From NCBI RefSeq assembly GCF_030269665.1, contig NZ_BSTS01000016.1, positions 62,001 through 126,000 on the forward strand: a DNA stretch of 64,000 nt, written 5' to 3'. Below, one piece after another: positions 34,114 to 43,745 of this stretch. This DNA is from Actinomycetospora sp. NBRC 106375. Its GTDB lineage: Bacteria > Actinomycetota > Actinomycetes > Mycobacteriales > Pseudonocardiaceae. A program made the translations under genes and the position numbers. Below the pieces are notes generated by a model. It saw only the letters and a program-made list of their open reading frames with translations, did no database searches and was not told the DNA's origin. The stretch's first letter is position 1, and each line of letters opens with the position of its first letter.

Positions 34114-35679
34114 GTGGCCGACCAGGGTGCTGCTGCAGAGATCGCCGCCGGGTACGCGACCGAGGCGGGTGCGCTCGAACTGGGGACCGTCGTGATCGAC
34201 GGCGCCGTCGATCCGACCGCCCGGGTGCGCATCCCGTTCGCGACGCTCAACCGCCACGGGCTGGTGGCCGGCGCGACGGGGACCGGGAAGACGAAGACGC
34301 TGCAGAACCTCGCCGAGCAGTGCTCGGCGCACGGTGTCCCGGTGCTGCTCGCCGACATCAAGGGCGACCTGTCCGGGCTCGCTCGCGAGGGCGAGAAGAA
34401 CGACCGCGTCACCCAGCGCGCCACCGACACCGGCGACGACTGGGCGCCGACCGCCTACCCCGTGCAGTTCCTCTCGCTCGGCGCGGGGATCGGCATCCCC
34501 GTGCGGGCGACGATCACCGGGTTCGGGCCGATCCTGCTGTCGAAGGTGCTGGGGCTCAACGAGACCCAGGAGTCGACGCTCGGCCTGATCTTCCACTGGG
34601 CCGACCAGCAGGGGCTGGCGCTGCTCGACACCAAGGACCTGCGCTCGGTGATCCAGCACCTGCTCTCCGACGAGGGCAAGGAGGCGCTCAAGGGCATCGG
34701 CGGGGTCTCGACGTCGACGGCGGGCGTCATCCTGCGGGCGCTGGTCAATCTCGAGGCGCGCGGCGGCGACGAGTTCTTCGGCGAGCCCGAGTTCGACCCC
34801 GCCGACCTGCTGACCGTCGAGCCCGACGGCAAGGGCCGCGTGACGCTGCTGGAGCTCGCCGACCAGCAGGCCGACCCGATGCTCTACTCGACGTTCCTCA
34901 TGTGGCTGCTCGCCGAGCTCTTCGAGGACCTCCCCGAGGCCGGCGACATCGAGAAGCCGAAGCTCGTCTTCTTCTTCGACGAGGCGCACCTGCTCTTCAG
35001 CGACGCCTCGAAGGCGTTCCTCGACCGCATCGAGCAGACGGTCAAGCTCATCCGGTCCAAGGGCGTCGGTGTCTTCTTCTGCACCCAGCAGCCCACCGAC
35101 GTCCCCAACGACGTGCTCTCCCAGCTCGGCGCGCGGGTGCAGCACGCGCTGCGGGCGTTCACGCCGGACGACCAGAAGGCGCTGACGCGCACCGCGCGCA
35201 CCTACCCCAAGAGCGCCGTGTACGACATCGAGACCTCGCTGACGTCGCTGGGCACCGGCGAGGCGATCGTCACCGTGCTGTCCGAGCGCGGCGCCCCGAC
35301 GCCGGTGGCCTGGACCCGGGTGCGCGCACCGCGCTCGCTGATGGCCGCGATCGGCGAGCCGGCCGTCACCGACGCCGCGAAGGCGTCGCCGCTGTGGCCG
35401 AAGTACGGCGAGGCGGTCGACCGCGAGTCGGCCTACGAGAAGCTCTCGGCGTCGACCGGCGCGTCGAGCGCCCCGGCGCCCGCCGAGCCCCTGCCCCCGG
35501 GCCAGCCCCCGCAGGAGGCGCCGCCGCAGGCCCCGCCGCCCGCGCAGGACGAGGAGCCGGGGTTCATCGAGAAGACGATGAAGAGCTCGTGGTTCCAGTC
35601 GGTCGTGCGGACGGTCGCCCGCGAGGCGACCCAGGAGATCACCCGGGGCATGTTCGGGACGGCCCGCCGCCGGCGCTGA
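34114..35679 (+). CDS. HerA-like/DUF853 ATPase
   Basis: 521 residues, GTG start. Walker A is GATGTGKTKTLQNLAEQ (about residue 53) and Walker B LVFFFDEAHLLFSD (about 287); FCTQQPTDVPNDVLSQLG is the sensor-type motif of HerA/FtsK-superfamily proteins. The family (E. coli YjgR type) is predicted to be a DNA-translocating or DNA-processing ATPase but is not characterised. A Pro-rich linker and a short amphipathic C-terminal segment (WFQSVVRTVAREATQEITRG) follow the core. It stands alone between the export operon and ftsH. Confidence 0.9.
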   Translation: MADQGAAAEIAAGYATEAGALELGTVVIDGAVDPTARVRIPFATLNRHGLVAGATGTGKTKTLQNLAEQCSAHGVPVLLADIKGDLSGLAREGEKNDRVTQRATDTGDDWAPTAYPVQFLSLGAGIGIPVRATITGFGPILLSKVLGLNETQESTLGLIFHWADQQGLALLDTKDLRSVIQHLLSDEGKEALKGIGGVSTSTAGVILRALVNLEARGGDEFFGEPEFDPADLLTVEPDGKGRVTLLELADQQADPMLYSTFLMWLLAELFEDLPEAGDIEKPKLVFFFDEAHLLFSDASKAFLDRIEQTVKLIRSKGVGVFFCTQQPTDVPNDVLSQLGARVQHALRAFTPDDQKALTRTARTYPKSAVYDIETSLTSLGTGEAIVTVLSERGAPTPVAWTRVRAPRSLMAAIGEPAVTDAAKASPLWPKYGEAVDRESAYEKLSASTGASSAPAPAEPLPPGQPPQEAPPQAPPPAQDEEPGFIEKTMKSSWFQSVVRTVAREATQEITRGMFGTARRRR

Positions 35680-35867
35680 ACGCCCACCCGGGCCGGCGGG
35701 TTCCGCGGCGGCCCGTGGCGGGAACCGCTGTCGCGGCACCGGGGTACATTGAGCAGATCAGGGCCCCACGGACGTCCGTGCGTGCGCGGACCCCGAGCCG
35801 AGACGACTGACACCGACCGCAGGGTCCACCCGGGGAGGGTCGAGGGCCGCCTGGAGGCCGCAACCGC

Positions 35868-38426
35868 ATGGACCGCAAGCGCCTTCTCCGCAATCCACTC
35901 ATCTGGATCGTGGTGTTCTTCCTGGTCTACCTCGGCATCTCGTCGCTGCTCAGCGACACCCGCGGGTACACCGAGGCCCCGACGTCGCTCGCCCTGCAGC
36001 AGGTCGAGGCCCACAACGCGTCCGAGATCACGATCGAGGACAAGGAGCAGCGCCTCCGCCTGACGCTGACCAACCCCGTGCAGGTCCCCGGGGTCGAGGG
36101 CTCCCAGCCGACGACGACCAACCAGATCTACGCGCAGTACCCCGCGGCGGCGACCGACCAGGTGTTCACGCTGGTCCGGGAGAACCCGGCGACGTCCGGC
36201 TTCGACACCCGCGTCACGCAGGACTCGATCCTCACCCAGATGTTGATCTACCTGATCCCGCTGGGTCTGGTGCTCCTGCTGCTGTTCTGGATGATGAACT
36301 CCCAGGGCGGGGGCAACCGCGTCCTGTCCTTCGGCAAGTCCAAGGCCAAGCAGCTCAACAAGGACATGCCGAAGACCACCTTCGCCGACGTCGCGGGAGC
36401 GAACGAGGCGGTGGAGGAGCTCTACGAGATCAAGGACTTCCTCCAGAACCCGACGCGCTACCAGCAGCTCGGCGCGAAGATCCCCAAGGGCGTCCTGCTC
36501 TACGGCCCGCCCGGCACCGGCAAGACGCTGCTGGCCCGCGCGGTCGCCGGCGAGGCGGGCGTGCCGTTCTACACGATCTCCGGGTCGGACTTCGTCGAGA
36601 TGTTCGTCGGCGTCGGTGCCTCCCGCGTGCGCGACCTGTTCGAGCAGGCGAAGCAGAACTCCCCGTGCATCGTGTTCGTCGACGAGATCGACGCCGTCGG
36701 CCGCCACCGCGGCGCCGGCATGGGCGGCGGCCACGACGAGCGCGAGCAGACGCTCAACCAGCTGCTCGTCGAGATGGACGGCTTCGACTCCCGCGGCGGG
36801 ATCATCCTCATCGCGGCCACCAACCGGCCGGACATCCTCGACCCCGCGCTGCTGCGCCCCGGCCGGTTCGACCGCCAGATCCCGGTCGCGGCGCCCGACC
36901 TCGCGGGCCGGCGCGCGATCCTCGCGGTCCACTCAGCGGGCAAGCCCCTGGCCCCGGACGCCGACCTCGACGGCCTCGCCAAGCGCACCGTCGGGTTCTC
37001 CGGCGCCGACCTCGCGAACGTCATCAACGAGGCCGCACTGCTCACCGCGCGGCTGAGTCAGCAGCAGATCAACGGGTCGTCGCTCGAGGAGTCGGTCGAC
37101 CGCGTGATCGGCGGCCCGGCCCGCAAGAGCCGCATCATCTCCGAGCAGGAGAAGAAGGTCGCGGCGTACCACGAGGCGGGCCACGCGCTGGCCGCGTGGG
37201 CGATGCCCGACATCGAGCCCGTCTACAAGGTCACGATCCTGCCGCGCGGGCGCACCGGCGGGCACGCCCTCGTCGTCCCCGAGGACGACAAGGAGCTCAT
37301 GACGCGCTCCGAGATGATCGCCCGCCTGGTGTTCGCCATGGGCGGACGGTCGGCCGAGGAGCTCGTGTTCCACGAGCCCACCACCGGCGCGTCCTCGGAC
37401 ATCGAGCAGGCGACGAAGATCGCCCGCGCGATGGTCACCGAGTACGGCATGAGCGCGAAGCTCGGCGCCGTGAAGTACGGCCAGGAGCAGGGCGAGCCCT
37501 TCCTCGGCCGCACCGCGGGGCGTCAGGCGGACTACTCGCTCGAGGTGGCCCACGAGATCGACGAGGAGGTGCGCAAGCTCATCGAGGCCGCGCACACCGA
37601 GGCGTGGGACATCCTCAACACCCACCGCGACGCGCTCGACGCCCTGACCGGCGAGCTCATCGAGCACGAGACGCTGCAGCGCCGCGACCTCGAGCGCGTC
37701 TTCGCGTCGGTCACCAAGCGGCCGCGGATCACGGCGTTCAACGACTTCGGCGAGCGCCTGCCCTCCGACCGGCCGCCGATCAAGACGCGGCGCGAGCTGG
37801 CCACCGAGCGCGGCGAGCCCTGGCCGCCGCCCGGCGAGCAGGACGACCGCACCCCCGCGGGCTCGGTCTCGGGCAACGGGCACGCCAGCAACGGCTCCTA
37901 CGGGGCGCACTCGGCGAGCAACGGGCACGGCACCGAGGCGGGCGCCGGCTACGGCAGCGGCCCGGGCCACGACGTCGGGGCGCCGACGCCGCCGCAGGGC
38001 ACGCCGACCACCGGCATCCCTGACGTCTACCGGACGGGCGCCAACGGACGTCGCGGCGCCTCGGGCGCGGCGGGGAGCGCGGGCGACGGCGGCGACAAGC
38101 CCTCGTCGGTGGCGCCGAACTACGGTGCCCCGCCCGGGTGGACCCCGGCCACGGTCCCGCACGGCACCACCTGGAACCCGGGCGGCGCGGGCCGCTCCGG
38201 CGGGCCGTCCCCGTACGGATCGGGGTCGGAGGCGTCCGGCTGGTCGTCCGGCTCGTCACGCTCGCCTGGCGAGAGCGGTGCCAACCCGTACGGTGACCCG
38301 GATGGCCGAACCCGGGAGGGCCGGTCGGACGGCTGGCCCAGCCCGAGCTGGGGTCACGACGGTTCCGACGGCACGTCCGGCTCCTCGGGCTCCGAGGGGC
38401 GCGACACCTCGCGCGGTCAGGGCTGA
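35868..38426 (+). CDS. ftsH: ATP-dependent zinc metalloprotease FtsH
   Basis: 852 residues. Two N-terminal membrane helices (about 10-26 and 122-145) bracket a small outer domain. AAA domain: Walker A GPPGTGKT (about 212), Walker [14 protein letters not shown], second region of homology [19 protein letters not shown]. The protease zinc site HEAGH is at about 434. The conserved part ends near residue 640; the last 200 residues are a Gly/Ser/Asn/Pro-rich disordered tail, long even for actinobacterial FtsH. It degrades membrane and regulatory proteins. It opens the ftsH-fol gene run. Confidence 0.97.
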   Translation: MDRKRLLRNPLIWIVVFFLVYLGISSLLSDTRGYTEAPTSLALQQVEAHNASEITIEDKEQRLRLTLTNPVQVPGVEGSQPTTTNQIYAQYPAAATDQVFTLVRENPATSGFDTRVTQDSILTQMLIYLIPLGLVLLLLFWMMNSQGGGNRVLSFGKSKAKQLNKDMPKTTFADVAGANEAVEELYEIKDFLQNPTRYQQLGAKIPKGVLLYGPPGTGKTLLARAVAGEAGVPFYTISGSDFVEMFVGVGASRVRDLFEQAKQNSPCIVFVDEIDAVGRHRGAGMGGGHDEREQTLNQLLVEMDGFDSRGGIILIAATNRPDILDPALLRPGRFDRQIPVAAPDLAGRRAILAVHSAGKPLAPDADLDGLAKRTVGFSGADLANVINEAALLTARLSQQQINGSSLEESVDRVIGGPARKSRIISEQEKKVAAYHEAGHALAAWAMPDIEPVYKVTILPRGRTGGHALVVPEDDKELMTRSEMIARLVFAMGGRSAEELVFHEPTTGASSDIEQATKIARAMVTEYGMSAKLGAVKYGQEQGEPFLGRTAGRQADYSLEVAHEIDEEVRKLIEAAHTEAWDILNTHRDALDALTGELIEHETLQRRDLERVFASVTKRPRITAFNDFGERLPSDRPPIKTRRELATERGEPWPPPGEQDDRTPAGSVSGNGHASNGSYGAHSASNGHGTEAGAGYGSGPGHDVGAPTPPQGTPTTGIPDVYRTGANGRRGASGAAGSAGDGGDKPSSVAPNYGAPPGWTPATVPHGTTWNPGGAGRSGGPSPYGSGSEASGWSSGSSRSPGESGANPYGDPDGRTREGRSDGWPSPSWGHDGSDGTSGSSGSEGRDTSRGQG

Positions 38427-38475
38427 GAGAGCCGGCGCGCGCGCCGGCCGGGTGGAGGAAGACCGCGAGGGAGAC

Positions 38476-39180
38476 GTGACGACCAGTCAGGACCAGGACG
38501 CGCCACACGGAGCCGGACCGTCGCTGCGCAACGGCGACGCGGACGGCCGCCGGGGACGCCCGACCGACAGCGGTGGCGGGCCGGTCGGGGTGGCGCTCGC
38601 CCCGGGTTGGGAGGGCTTCGACGCGCCCCGCGCCGAGGCCGCGGTGCGCGAGCTGCTCATCGCGATCGGGGAGGACCCGGACCGTGAGGGCCTGCGCGAC
38701 ACCCCGGCCCGCGTGGCGCGCTCGTACCAGGAGCTGTTCGCGGGGCTGGGGACCGACCCGGCCGAGGTGCTGGAGCGCACGTTCGACGAGGGACACGAGG
38801 AGCTCGTGCTCGTCCGCGACATCCCGATGTTCTCGATGTGCGAGCACCACCTGCTGCCCTTCCACGGCGTCGCCCACGTGGCCTACATCCCGGGGCCGAA
38901 GGGTTTCGTCACGGGGCTGAGCAAGCTCGCCCGGCTCGTCGACCTCTACGCCCGCCGGCCCCAGGTCCAGGAGCGGCTGACCAGCCAGATCGCGGACGCC
39001 CTCGCCGAGCGCCTCGACACCCGCGGCGCGCTCGTCGTGATCGACGCCGAGCACCAGTGCATGTCCGCGCGCGGGGTGCGCAAGCCCGGCGCGCGCACCA
39101 CGACGTCCGCGGTGCGGGGGATCCTCAAGTCGTCGGCCAGCACGCGGGCGGAGGCCCTCAACCTCATCCGGAGCGGCTGA
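38476..39180 (+). CDS. folE: GTP cyclohydrolase I
   Basis: 234 residues from the GTG at 38476 with GAGGGAG upstream. The first 45 residues are a disordered extension. Signature motifs: [20 protein letters not shown] with the zinc Cys-Glu-His-His, then [20 protein letters not shown], and [18 protein letters not shown]. It converts GTP to dihydroneopterin triphosphate, the first folate step. It leads the folE-folP-folB-folK operon, with a 1-bp gap to folP. Confidence 0.96.
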   Translation: MTTSQDQDAPHGAGPSLRNGDADGRRGRPTDSGGGPVGVALAPGWEGFDAPRAEAAVRELLIAIGEDPDREGLRDTPARVARSYQELFAGLGTDPAEVLERTFDEGHEELVLVRDIPMFSMCEHHLLPFHGVAHVAYIPGPKGFVTGLSKLARLVDLYARRPQVQERLTSQIADALAERLDTRGALVVIDAEHQCMSARGVRKPGARTTTSAVRGILKSSASTRAEALNLIRSG

Positions 39181-39181
39181 C

Positions 39182-40069
39182 GTGGGTGCCCCCACCGGGC
39201 CCGACCAGCCGCGGGCCCACGGTCTGCCCGACCCCGGGCGCTGCGTCGTCATGGGCGTGCTCAACGTGACCCCGGACTCCTTCTCCGACGGCGGCCGGTG
39301 GCTGGACCGCGACCACGCGGTGGCGCACGGGATCGGCCTCGCCCGGCGCGGCGCGGACCTGGTCGACGTCGGCGGGGAGTCCACCCGCCCGGGCGCGCAG
39401 CGCGTCGACGCCGACACCGAGATCGCGCGCGTGGTCCCGGTGATCCGCGACCTCGCGCAGGACGGCGTGCGGGTCAGCGTGGACACCACGCGTGCGGCCG
39501 TCGCCGCCGCGGCCGTCGAGGCCGGCGCCACCATGATCAACGACGTGTCCGGCGGGCTGGCCGACCCGCACATGGCGCGCACGGTCGCCGAGGCCGGCGT
39601 GCCGTGGGTGATCATGCACTGGCGGGGCCCCAGCGACCGGATGACCGAGCTCGCGTCGTACGAGGACGTCGTCGGCGAGGTCCGCGCCGAGATGGTCGAG
39701 CAGGTCGACCGCGCGGTGCTCGCGGGGGTCGACCCGTCCCTGCTCGTGCTCGACCCGGGTCTCGGGTTCGCCAAGACCGCGGCGCACAACTGGCAGCTGC
39801 TGCGCAAGCTGTCGGTGTTCACCGCGCTCGGCTTCCCGGTGCTGGTCGGGGCGTCGCGCAAGCGGTTCCTGGGCGCGCTGCTCGCCGACGACGACGGCAC
39901 GCCGCGCCCGCCCGACGGGCGCGAGGTCGCGACCGCCGCCGTCTCCGCGCTCGCCGCCGCCGCCGGCGCGTGGGGCGTGCGGGTGCACGAGGTCGGTCCG
40001 TCGCTGGACGCGGTCGCGGTCGCCACCGCGTGGTCCTGGGGCACCTCGAAGGCGGAGATCGAGCCGTGA
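39182..40069 (+). CDS. folP: Dihydropteroate synthase
   Basis: 295 residues, GTG start one base after the folE stop. [15 protein letters not shown] (pterin site), [24 protein letters not shown] and [11 protein letters not shown] are the classical DHPS blocks. It joins p-aminobenzoate to the pterin; this is the sulfonamide target. Its stop overlaps the folB start. Confidence 0.97.
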   Translation: MGAPTGPDQPRAHGLPDPGRCVVMGVLNVTPDSFSDGGRWLDRDHAVAHGIGLARRGADLVDVGGESTRPGAQRVDADTEIARVVPVIRDLAQDGVRVSVDTTRAAVAAAAVEAGATMINDVSGGLADPHMARTVAEAGVPWVIMHWRGPSDRMTELASYEDVVGEVRAEMVEQVDRAVLAGVDPSLLVLDPGLGFAKTAAHNWQLLRKLSVFTALGFPVLVGASRKRFLGALLADDDGTPRPPDGREVATAAVSALAAAAGAWGVRVHEVGPSLDAVAVATAWSWGTSKAEIEP

Positions 40070-40443
40070 GCCCGCTCGCCGACCGCATCGCGCTGCGCGG
40101 CCTGCGCGTGCGAGGCCACCACGGCGTGTTCGACCACGAGCGCCGCGACGGCCAGGACTTCGTGCTCGACCTGGTGCTGGAGCTGGACCTCGCCGCGGCC
40201 GGCGCGTCCGACGACCTCGCCGACACCGTCGACTACGGCGCGCTCGCCGACACCGCCGCCGCGGTGGTCGCCGGCCCGCCGCGCCGCCTCATCGAGGCCG
40301 TCGCCGCCGAGGTCGCGGCGCGGGTGCTCTCCGACGCGCGGGTGGTCGCGGTCGAGGTGACGCTGCACAAGCCCCAGGCCCCCATCGCCGTGCCGTTCGA
40401 CGACGTGGCGGTGGTGGTGCGCCGGGAGCGGGGACGTCCATGA
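40066..40443 (+). CDS. folB: Dihydroneopterin aldolase
   Basis: 125 residues from a GTG overlapping the folP stop. [20 protein letters not shown] includes the active-site Tyr-equivalent/Glu region, and [11 protein letters not shown] holds the catalytic Lys-Pro. It cleaves dihydroneopterin to 6-hydroxymethyl-dihydropterin plus glycolaldehyde, the substrate step for FolK encoded next. Confidence 0.95.
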   Translation: MSPLADRIALRGLRVRGHHGVFDHERRDGQDFVLDLVLELDLAAAGASDDLADTVDYGALADTAAAVVAGPPRRLIEAVAAEVAARVLSDARVVAVEVTLHKPQAPIAVPFDDVAVVVRRERGRP

Positions 40444-40453
40444 GGTCCCGATC

Positions 40454-40957
40454 GTGAGCCGGGCCGTCCTCTCGCTGGGCTCCAACGTCGGCGACCGGGC
40501 CGCGAACCTGCGCGGTGCGCTGGCGACGCTGCGGGCGGCCGGGGCGCGGGTCGTCGCCGTCTCGCCGGTCTACGCCACCGCGCCGTGGGGCGGCGTCGAG
40601 CAGGACGACTTCCTCAACGCGGTGGTCGTCGTCGAGGACCCGGCGTCGCGACCGCGCGACTGGCTCACACGCGCCCGCGCCGCCGAGAGCCGCGCCGGGC
40701 GCACCCGCGACGTCCGCTGGGGTCCGCGCACCCTCGACGTCGACGTCCTCGACGTCGACGGCACCATCAGCGCCGACCCCGAGCTGACCCTGCCCCATCC
40801 CCGGGCCCACGAGCGGGCGTTCGTGCTCGTGCCCTGGCTCGACGTCGAGCCCGACGCGGCCGTCGCCGGGCGCGGGCCCGTGCGTGACCTGCTCGCGGCC
40901 CTGCCCGCGTCCGAGCGCGACGGCGTCCGGCGCGACGCGACGGAGCTGTCGGGATGA
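40454..40957 (+). CDS. folK: HPPK, 6-hydroxymethyl-dihydropterin pyrophosphokinase
   Basis: 167 residues, GTG start. SLGSNVGDRAANL, RWGPRTLDVDVLDVDG (Mg/ATP binding Asp pair) and LPHPRAHERAFVLVPW are the family signatures. It adds pyrophosphate from ATP to the pterin for FolP. Its stop overlaps the next start (ATGA). Confidence 0.96.
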   Translation: MSRAVLSLGSNVGDRAANLRGALATLRAAGARVVAVSPVYATAPWGGVEQDDFLNAVVVVEDPASRPRDWLTRARAAESRAGRTRDVRWGPRTLDVDVLDVDGTISADPELTLPHPRAHERAFVLVPWLDVEPDAAVAGRGPVRDLLAALPASERDGVRRDATELSG

Positions 40958-41430
40958 GGACGTCCACCAGCCCCTCGCTCCTGGTCGTGGCCGCGGTCGC
41001 CGCCGGGCTGGCCGTGAACATCCTGCTCCAGGCCGCGTACGGCGACCTCCCGCCGCTGCCCCTGCTCGCCGGTCTGACGCCGCTCGTCCTCGGGATCGCC
41101 GAGCTGGTGCTGGCGGTCGTCCTGCGCGCCCGGATCCGGCACCGGCGGGGAGCGCGGCCGGTCGACGCGCTCGCGACGGCGCGCGCGGTGGCGCTCGCGA
41201 AGGCGTCGTCGCTGGCCGGGTCACTGGTCGGCGGCGCGTGGCTGGGCGTCCTGGCCTACGTGTTCCCGCTGCGCGACAGCGTGGACGCCGCGGCGGCGGA
41301 CACGGGGAGCGCGATCGTCGGCGTCGTCGGGTCCGCGGTGCTCGTCGGGGCCGGGCTCTGGCTCGAGCACTGCCTGCGCACGCCCGACGAGCCCGGCGAC
41401 GACCCCGACCGCCCGCCGCGACGGTCCTGA
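40954..41430 (+). CDS. DUF3180 membrane protein
   Basis: 158 residues, ATG overlapping folK. Four hydrophobic segments with a basic loop (RARIRHRRGARPVDALATAR) and ALAKASSLAGSLVGGAWLG, the DUF3180 hallmark. Function unknown; it always follows folK in this lineage (Rv3605c position). Confidence 0.9.
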   Translation: MRTSTSPSLLVVAAVAAGLAVNILLQAAYGDLPPLPLLAGLTPLVLGIAELVLAVVLRARIRHRRGARPVDALATARAVALAKASSLAGSLVGGAWLGVLAYVFPLRDSVDAAAADTGSAIVGVVGSAVLVGAGLWLEHCLRTPDEPGDDPDRPPRRS

Positions 41431-41461
41431 CCGGGGCACCGGCCGGGGCGGACCCGGCCGC

Positions 41462-41467
41462 TATCCT
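41462..41467 (+). promoter_or_regulatory. -10-like TATCCT, leaderless spacing
   Basis: TATCCT ends 6 nt before the ATG at 41474. This is the best -10 match among the leaderless candidates. Confidence 0.5.
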
Positions 41468-41473
41468 GCAGCG

Positions 41474-42433
41474 ATGAGCACCCCGGACGGGGGACGCGCG
41501 GACGTCGGCCCCGACCGCCGCCGCGTCGTGCTGCTGGGCACCGCGGTGGTGCTCGCGCTCCTCGCCGGGGTCGCCGTGGTGCTCGCCGACGACGCCCGCT
41601 GGCTGCGCCTGGGCATCGTCGCCGCGCTCTGGACCGTCGTGCTCGTGGTGGTCGCCCTCGCTCGACGTGTGCGCTCCGAGGCCGCCGTCGCCGCCGAGGC
41701 GGAGGACGTGGCGGCGGAGCTGGCCGCGGCCGAGGAGGACGCCGAGGAACGGGTTGAGGCCCTGCGCCGCGAGCACGACGAGCGCCTCGCCCGCGAGGTC
41801 GCGGCCCGCGAGGAGGCCGAGCACATCGCGGAGAGGGCCCGCGAGGACGTCGCCGGCCTGCGCGAGGAGCTCGACCGGGTGCGCGTCCACGCCGACGCGG
41901 TGACGCTCCAGGCCGGCGTGCCCGTCGTCGCGCCGCAGCCGCGGGGCGCGCGCCTGCGGGTCGTGGGCGACTCCGGCCCGCAGCCCCGGGTCCCCGCCGC
42001 ACCCGCGATGCCCGTGATGCCCGCGTCCGCCGCGGTGCCGCCGCCTGCCCCGGTCCGCCCGGTCGCCCCGTTGGCGGACCCCTTCCCCGCGCCCCGCTCC
42101 GGCGGCCCCGACTCGGGCCCTGCCGGCCGCCCCCTGCGCCCCGCCGGTCCGCCCCCGGAGGCTCCGCTCGCCGCGGACCCGTCGGTGCTCGCCGCGGGGT
42201 CGTTCCTCGACCAGTACGTCCGCTCGGCCGGGTACGAGCCCGTCCCCGAGCCCCCTGCGCGGCGCGATCTCCCGCCCGAGCTGCCGGCCGAGCGTTCCGA
42301 CGAGCGCCGGGCCCGCCGCGCCGCCCCGCGGCCCGGCGAAGCCGCCACCTCCGGCGGCCGCACCGTCGCCGAGCTCCTCGCGGCGCACGCCGCGGCGGGC
42401 GGCACCGGTGGGCGTCGCCGCCGCGAGCCCTGA
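41474..42433 (+). CDS. Two-helix membrane protein with coiled coil (DUF6779/Rv3604c-like)
   Basis: 319 residues. Two close membrane helices (about 17-35 and 41-60) are followed by a long Glu/Arg/Ala coiled coil (about 65-140, EHDERLAREVAAREEAEHIA) and then a Pro-rich disordered region. The C-terminal end carries short conserved blocks SFLDQYVRSAGYEPVPEPP and TVAELLAAHAAAGG. Position and composition match Rv3604c. Role unknown; a scaffold at the cell envelope is a guess. Confidence 0.8.
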   Translation: MSTPDGGRADVGPDRRRVVLLGTAVVLALLAGVAVVLADDARWLRLGIVAALWTVVLVVVALARRVRSEAAVAAEAEDVAAELAAAEEDAEERVEALRREHDERLAREVAAREEAEHIAERAREDVAGLREELDRVRVHADAVTLQAGVPVVAPQPRGARLRVVGDSGPQPRVPAAPAMPVMPASAAVPPPAPVRPVAPLADPFPAPRSGGPDSGPAGRPLRPAGPPPEAPLAADPSVLAAGSFLDQYVRSAGYEPVPEPPARRDLPPELPAERSDERRARRAAPRPGEAATSGGRTVAELLAAHAAAGGTGGRRRREP

Positions 42434-42513
42434 TCACGGCGCGCACGAGCACGGACGGGGCGTCCGGGGGCGATCCGGGGCACGGCGGGCGGGCCGCGCC
42501 GCGGAAGGGCCGT

Positions 42514-42519
42514 TACCCT
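42514..42519 (+). promoter_or_regulatory. -10-like TACCCT, 8 nt before the PrsW start
   Basis: TACCCT is followed after 8 nt by the GTG at 42528, suggesting leaderless transcription. CGCAGG lies between but is too close to the GTG to be a good ribosome binding site. Confidence 0.4.
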
Positions 42520-42527
42520 CCCGCAGG

Positions 42528-43745
42528 GTGATCGCCCCTCCCGTCCGCCTGGCGCCCCAGCAGCGCCGGACGCTCGTGTGGCCGGTCGTCGGCCTGATCG
42601 TCCTCGGCATCTGCGGCCTCGTGACCGTCGGACTCGCGAGCTCGGAGATCGGCGTCGTCGGGGTCGTCATCGGCGTCGTCCTGGCCCTCCTGCCGGTCGC
42701 CCCGGTGGTCGCGGCCTTCCTCTGGATCGACCGCTTCGAGCCCGAGCCGCCGCGCCTGCTCCTCGCGGCGTTCCTGTGGGGCGCCGGGTTCTCGGCGCTG
42801 GTCGCCGTCGTCATCAACTCGAGCGCGATCATCGCCGCCGAGCTGCTCCTCGGGCGCGGGCAGGGCGACGTGGTCGGTGCGGTGATCTCGGCGCCGCTGG
42901 TCGAGGAGTTCGTGAAGGGCGCGTTCGTCGTCGGGCTGCTGCTGGTCCGGCGCCGGGAGTTCGACGGGATCGTCGACGGCGTCGTCTACGCGGGCATCAC
43001 CGCGGCGGGCTTCGCCTTCACCGAGAACATCATCTACTTCGGGCGCGCCTTCACCGAGGCCGAGGGCGCGGTGGGGCCCGCGGTGCTCGCGACGTTCGTG
43101 CTGCGCGGCGTGCTCTCCCCGTTCGCGCACCCGCTCTTCACCGCGATGACCGGCATCGGGGTGGGCATCGCGTCGCAGACCCGCTCGCGGGTGGTCGGCA
43201 CGGCCGCGGTGCTCGGCGGCTACGTGCTCGCGGTGATCCTGCACGCGCTGTGGAACTCCTCGACGCAGCTCGGCGCCGGGTTCTTCGGCATCTACGTGCT
43301 GATCATGCTGCCGCTGTTCGCCGGGATGATCGGGCTCGTCGTGTGGCAACGACGACGGGAGGCCGACGTGCTCGCCCGCCAGATGCCCGGGTTCGCCGCC
43401 GCGGGCTGGATCGCGCCGAGCGAGGTGCCGCTCCTCTCGAGCCTCGCCGGGCGCCGGCGCTGGCGCTCGGCGGTCAACCGCCGGGCCGGGGCCGTCGCCG
43501 CCCGGGCGGTCGAGGACTACCAGCACGCCGTCACCGAGCTCGCGTTCCTGCGCGCCCGCGCCGAACGCGGTGCGCTGCCGCCCCGCGCCGACTGGCATGC
43601 CGAGCTGCTCGACAACGTCGTGCGCACCCGCCTGGCCGCGGTCAACGCGCCGGGCGTCCAGGGCCCCACCGGCGCCCCGCCGCCCCCACACGGCGCCCCG
43701 CCGCCGTCCTGGCCCGGCGGCCCGCCCCGCCCGCCGGCGGTCTGA
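42528..43745 (+). CDS. PrsW-family intramembrane metalloprotease
   Basis: 405 residues from the GTG at 42528. About eight hydrophobic segments. The PrsW active-site set is complete: APLVEEFVKGAFVVGLLLV (Glu-Glu), AGFAFTENIIYFGRAF (Glu), LSPFAHPLFTAMTGIG (His) and LAVILHALWNSSTQLG (His). PrsW cleaves anti-sigma factors within the membrane; the target here is unknown. The C-terminal 90 residues are cytoplasmic and end in a Pro-rich tail. It is inserted between the Rv3604c-like and DUF2520 genes. Confidence 0.92.
   Translation: MIAPPVRLAPQQRRTLVWPVVGLIVLGICGLVTVGLASSEIGVVGVVIGVVLALLPVAPVVAAFLWIDRFEPEPPRLLLAAFLWGAGFSALVAVVINSSAIIAAELLLGRGQGDVVGAVISAPLVEEFVKGAFVVGLLLVRRREFDGIVDGVVYAGITAAGFAFTENIIYFGRAFTEAEGAVGPAVLATFVLRGVLSPFAHPLFTAMTGIGVGIASQTRSRVVGTAAVLGGYVLAVILHALWNSSTQLGAGFFGIYVLIMLPLFAGMIGLVVWQRRREADVLARQMPGFAAAGWIAPSEVPLLSSLAGRRRWRSAVNRRAGAVAARAVEDYQHAVTELAFLRARAERGALPPRADWHAELLDNVVRTRLAAVNAPGVQGPTGAPPPPHGAPPPSWPGGPPRPPAV

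Noticed and set aside
35722-35750. ECF-sigma promoter (GGAACC ... TACATT) before ftsH
   Set aside because: The -35-like GGAAC is present but no matching GTT/GTC -10 at the right distance; not strong enough to list.
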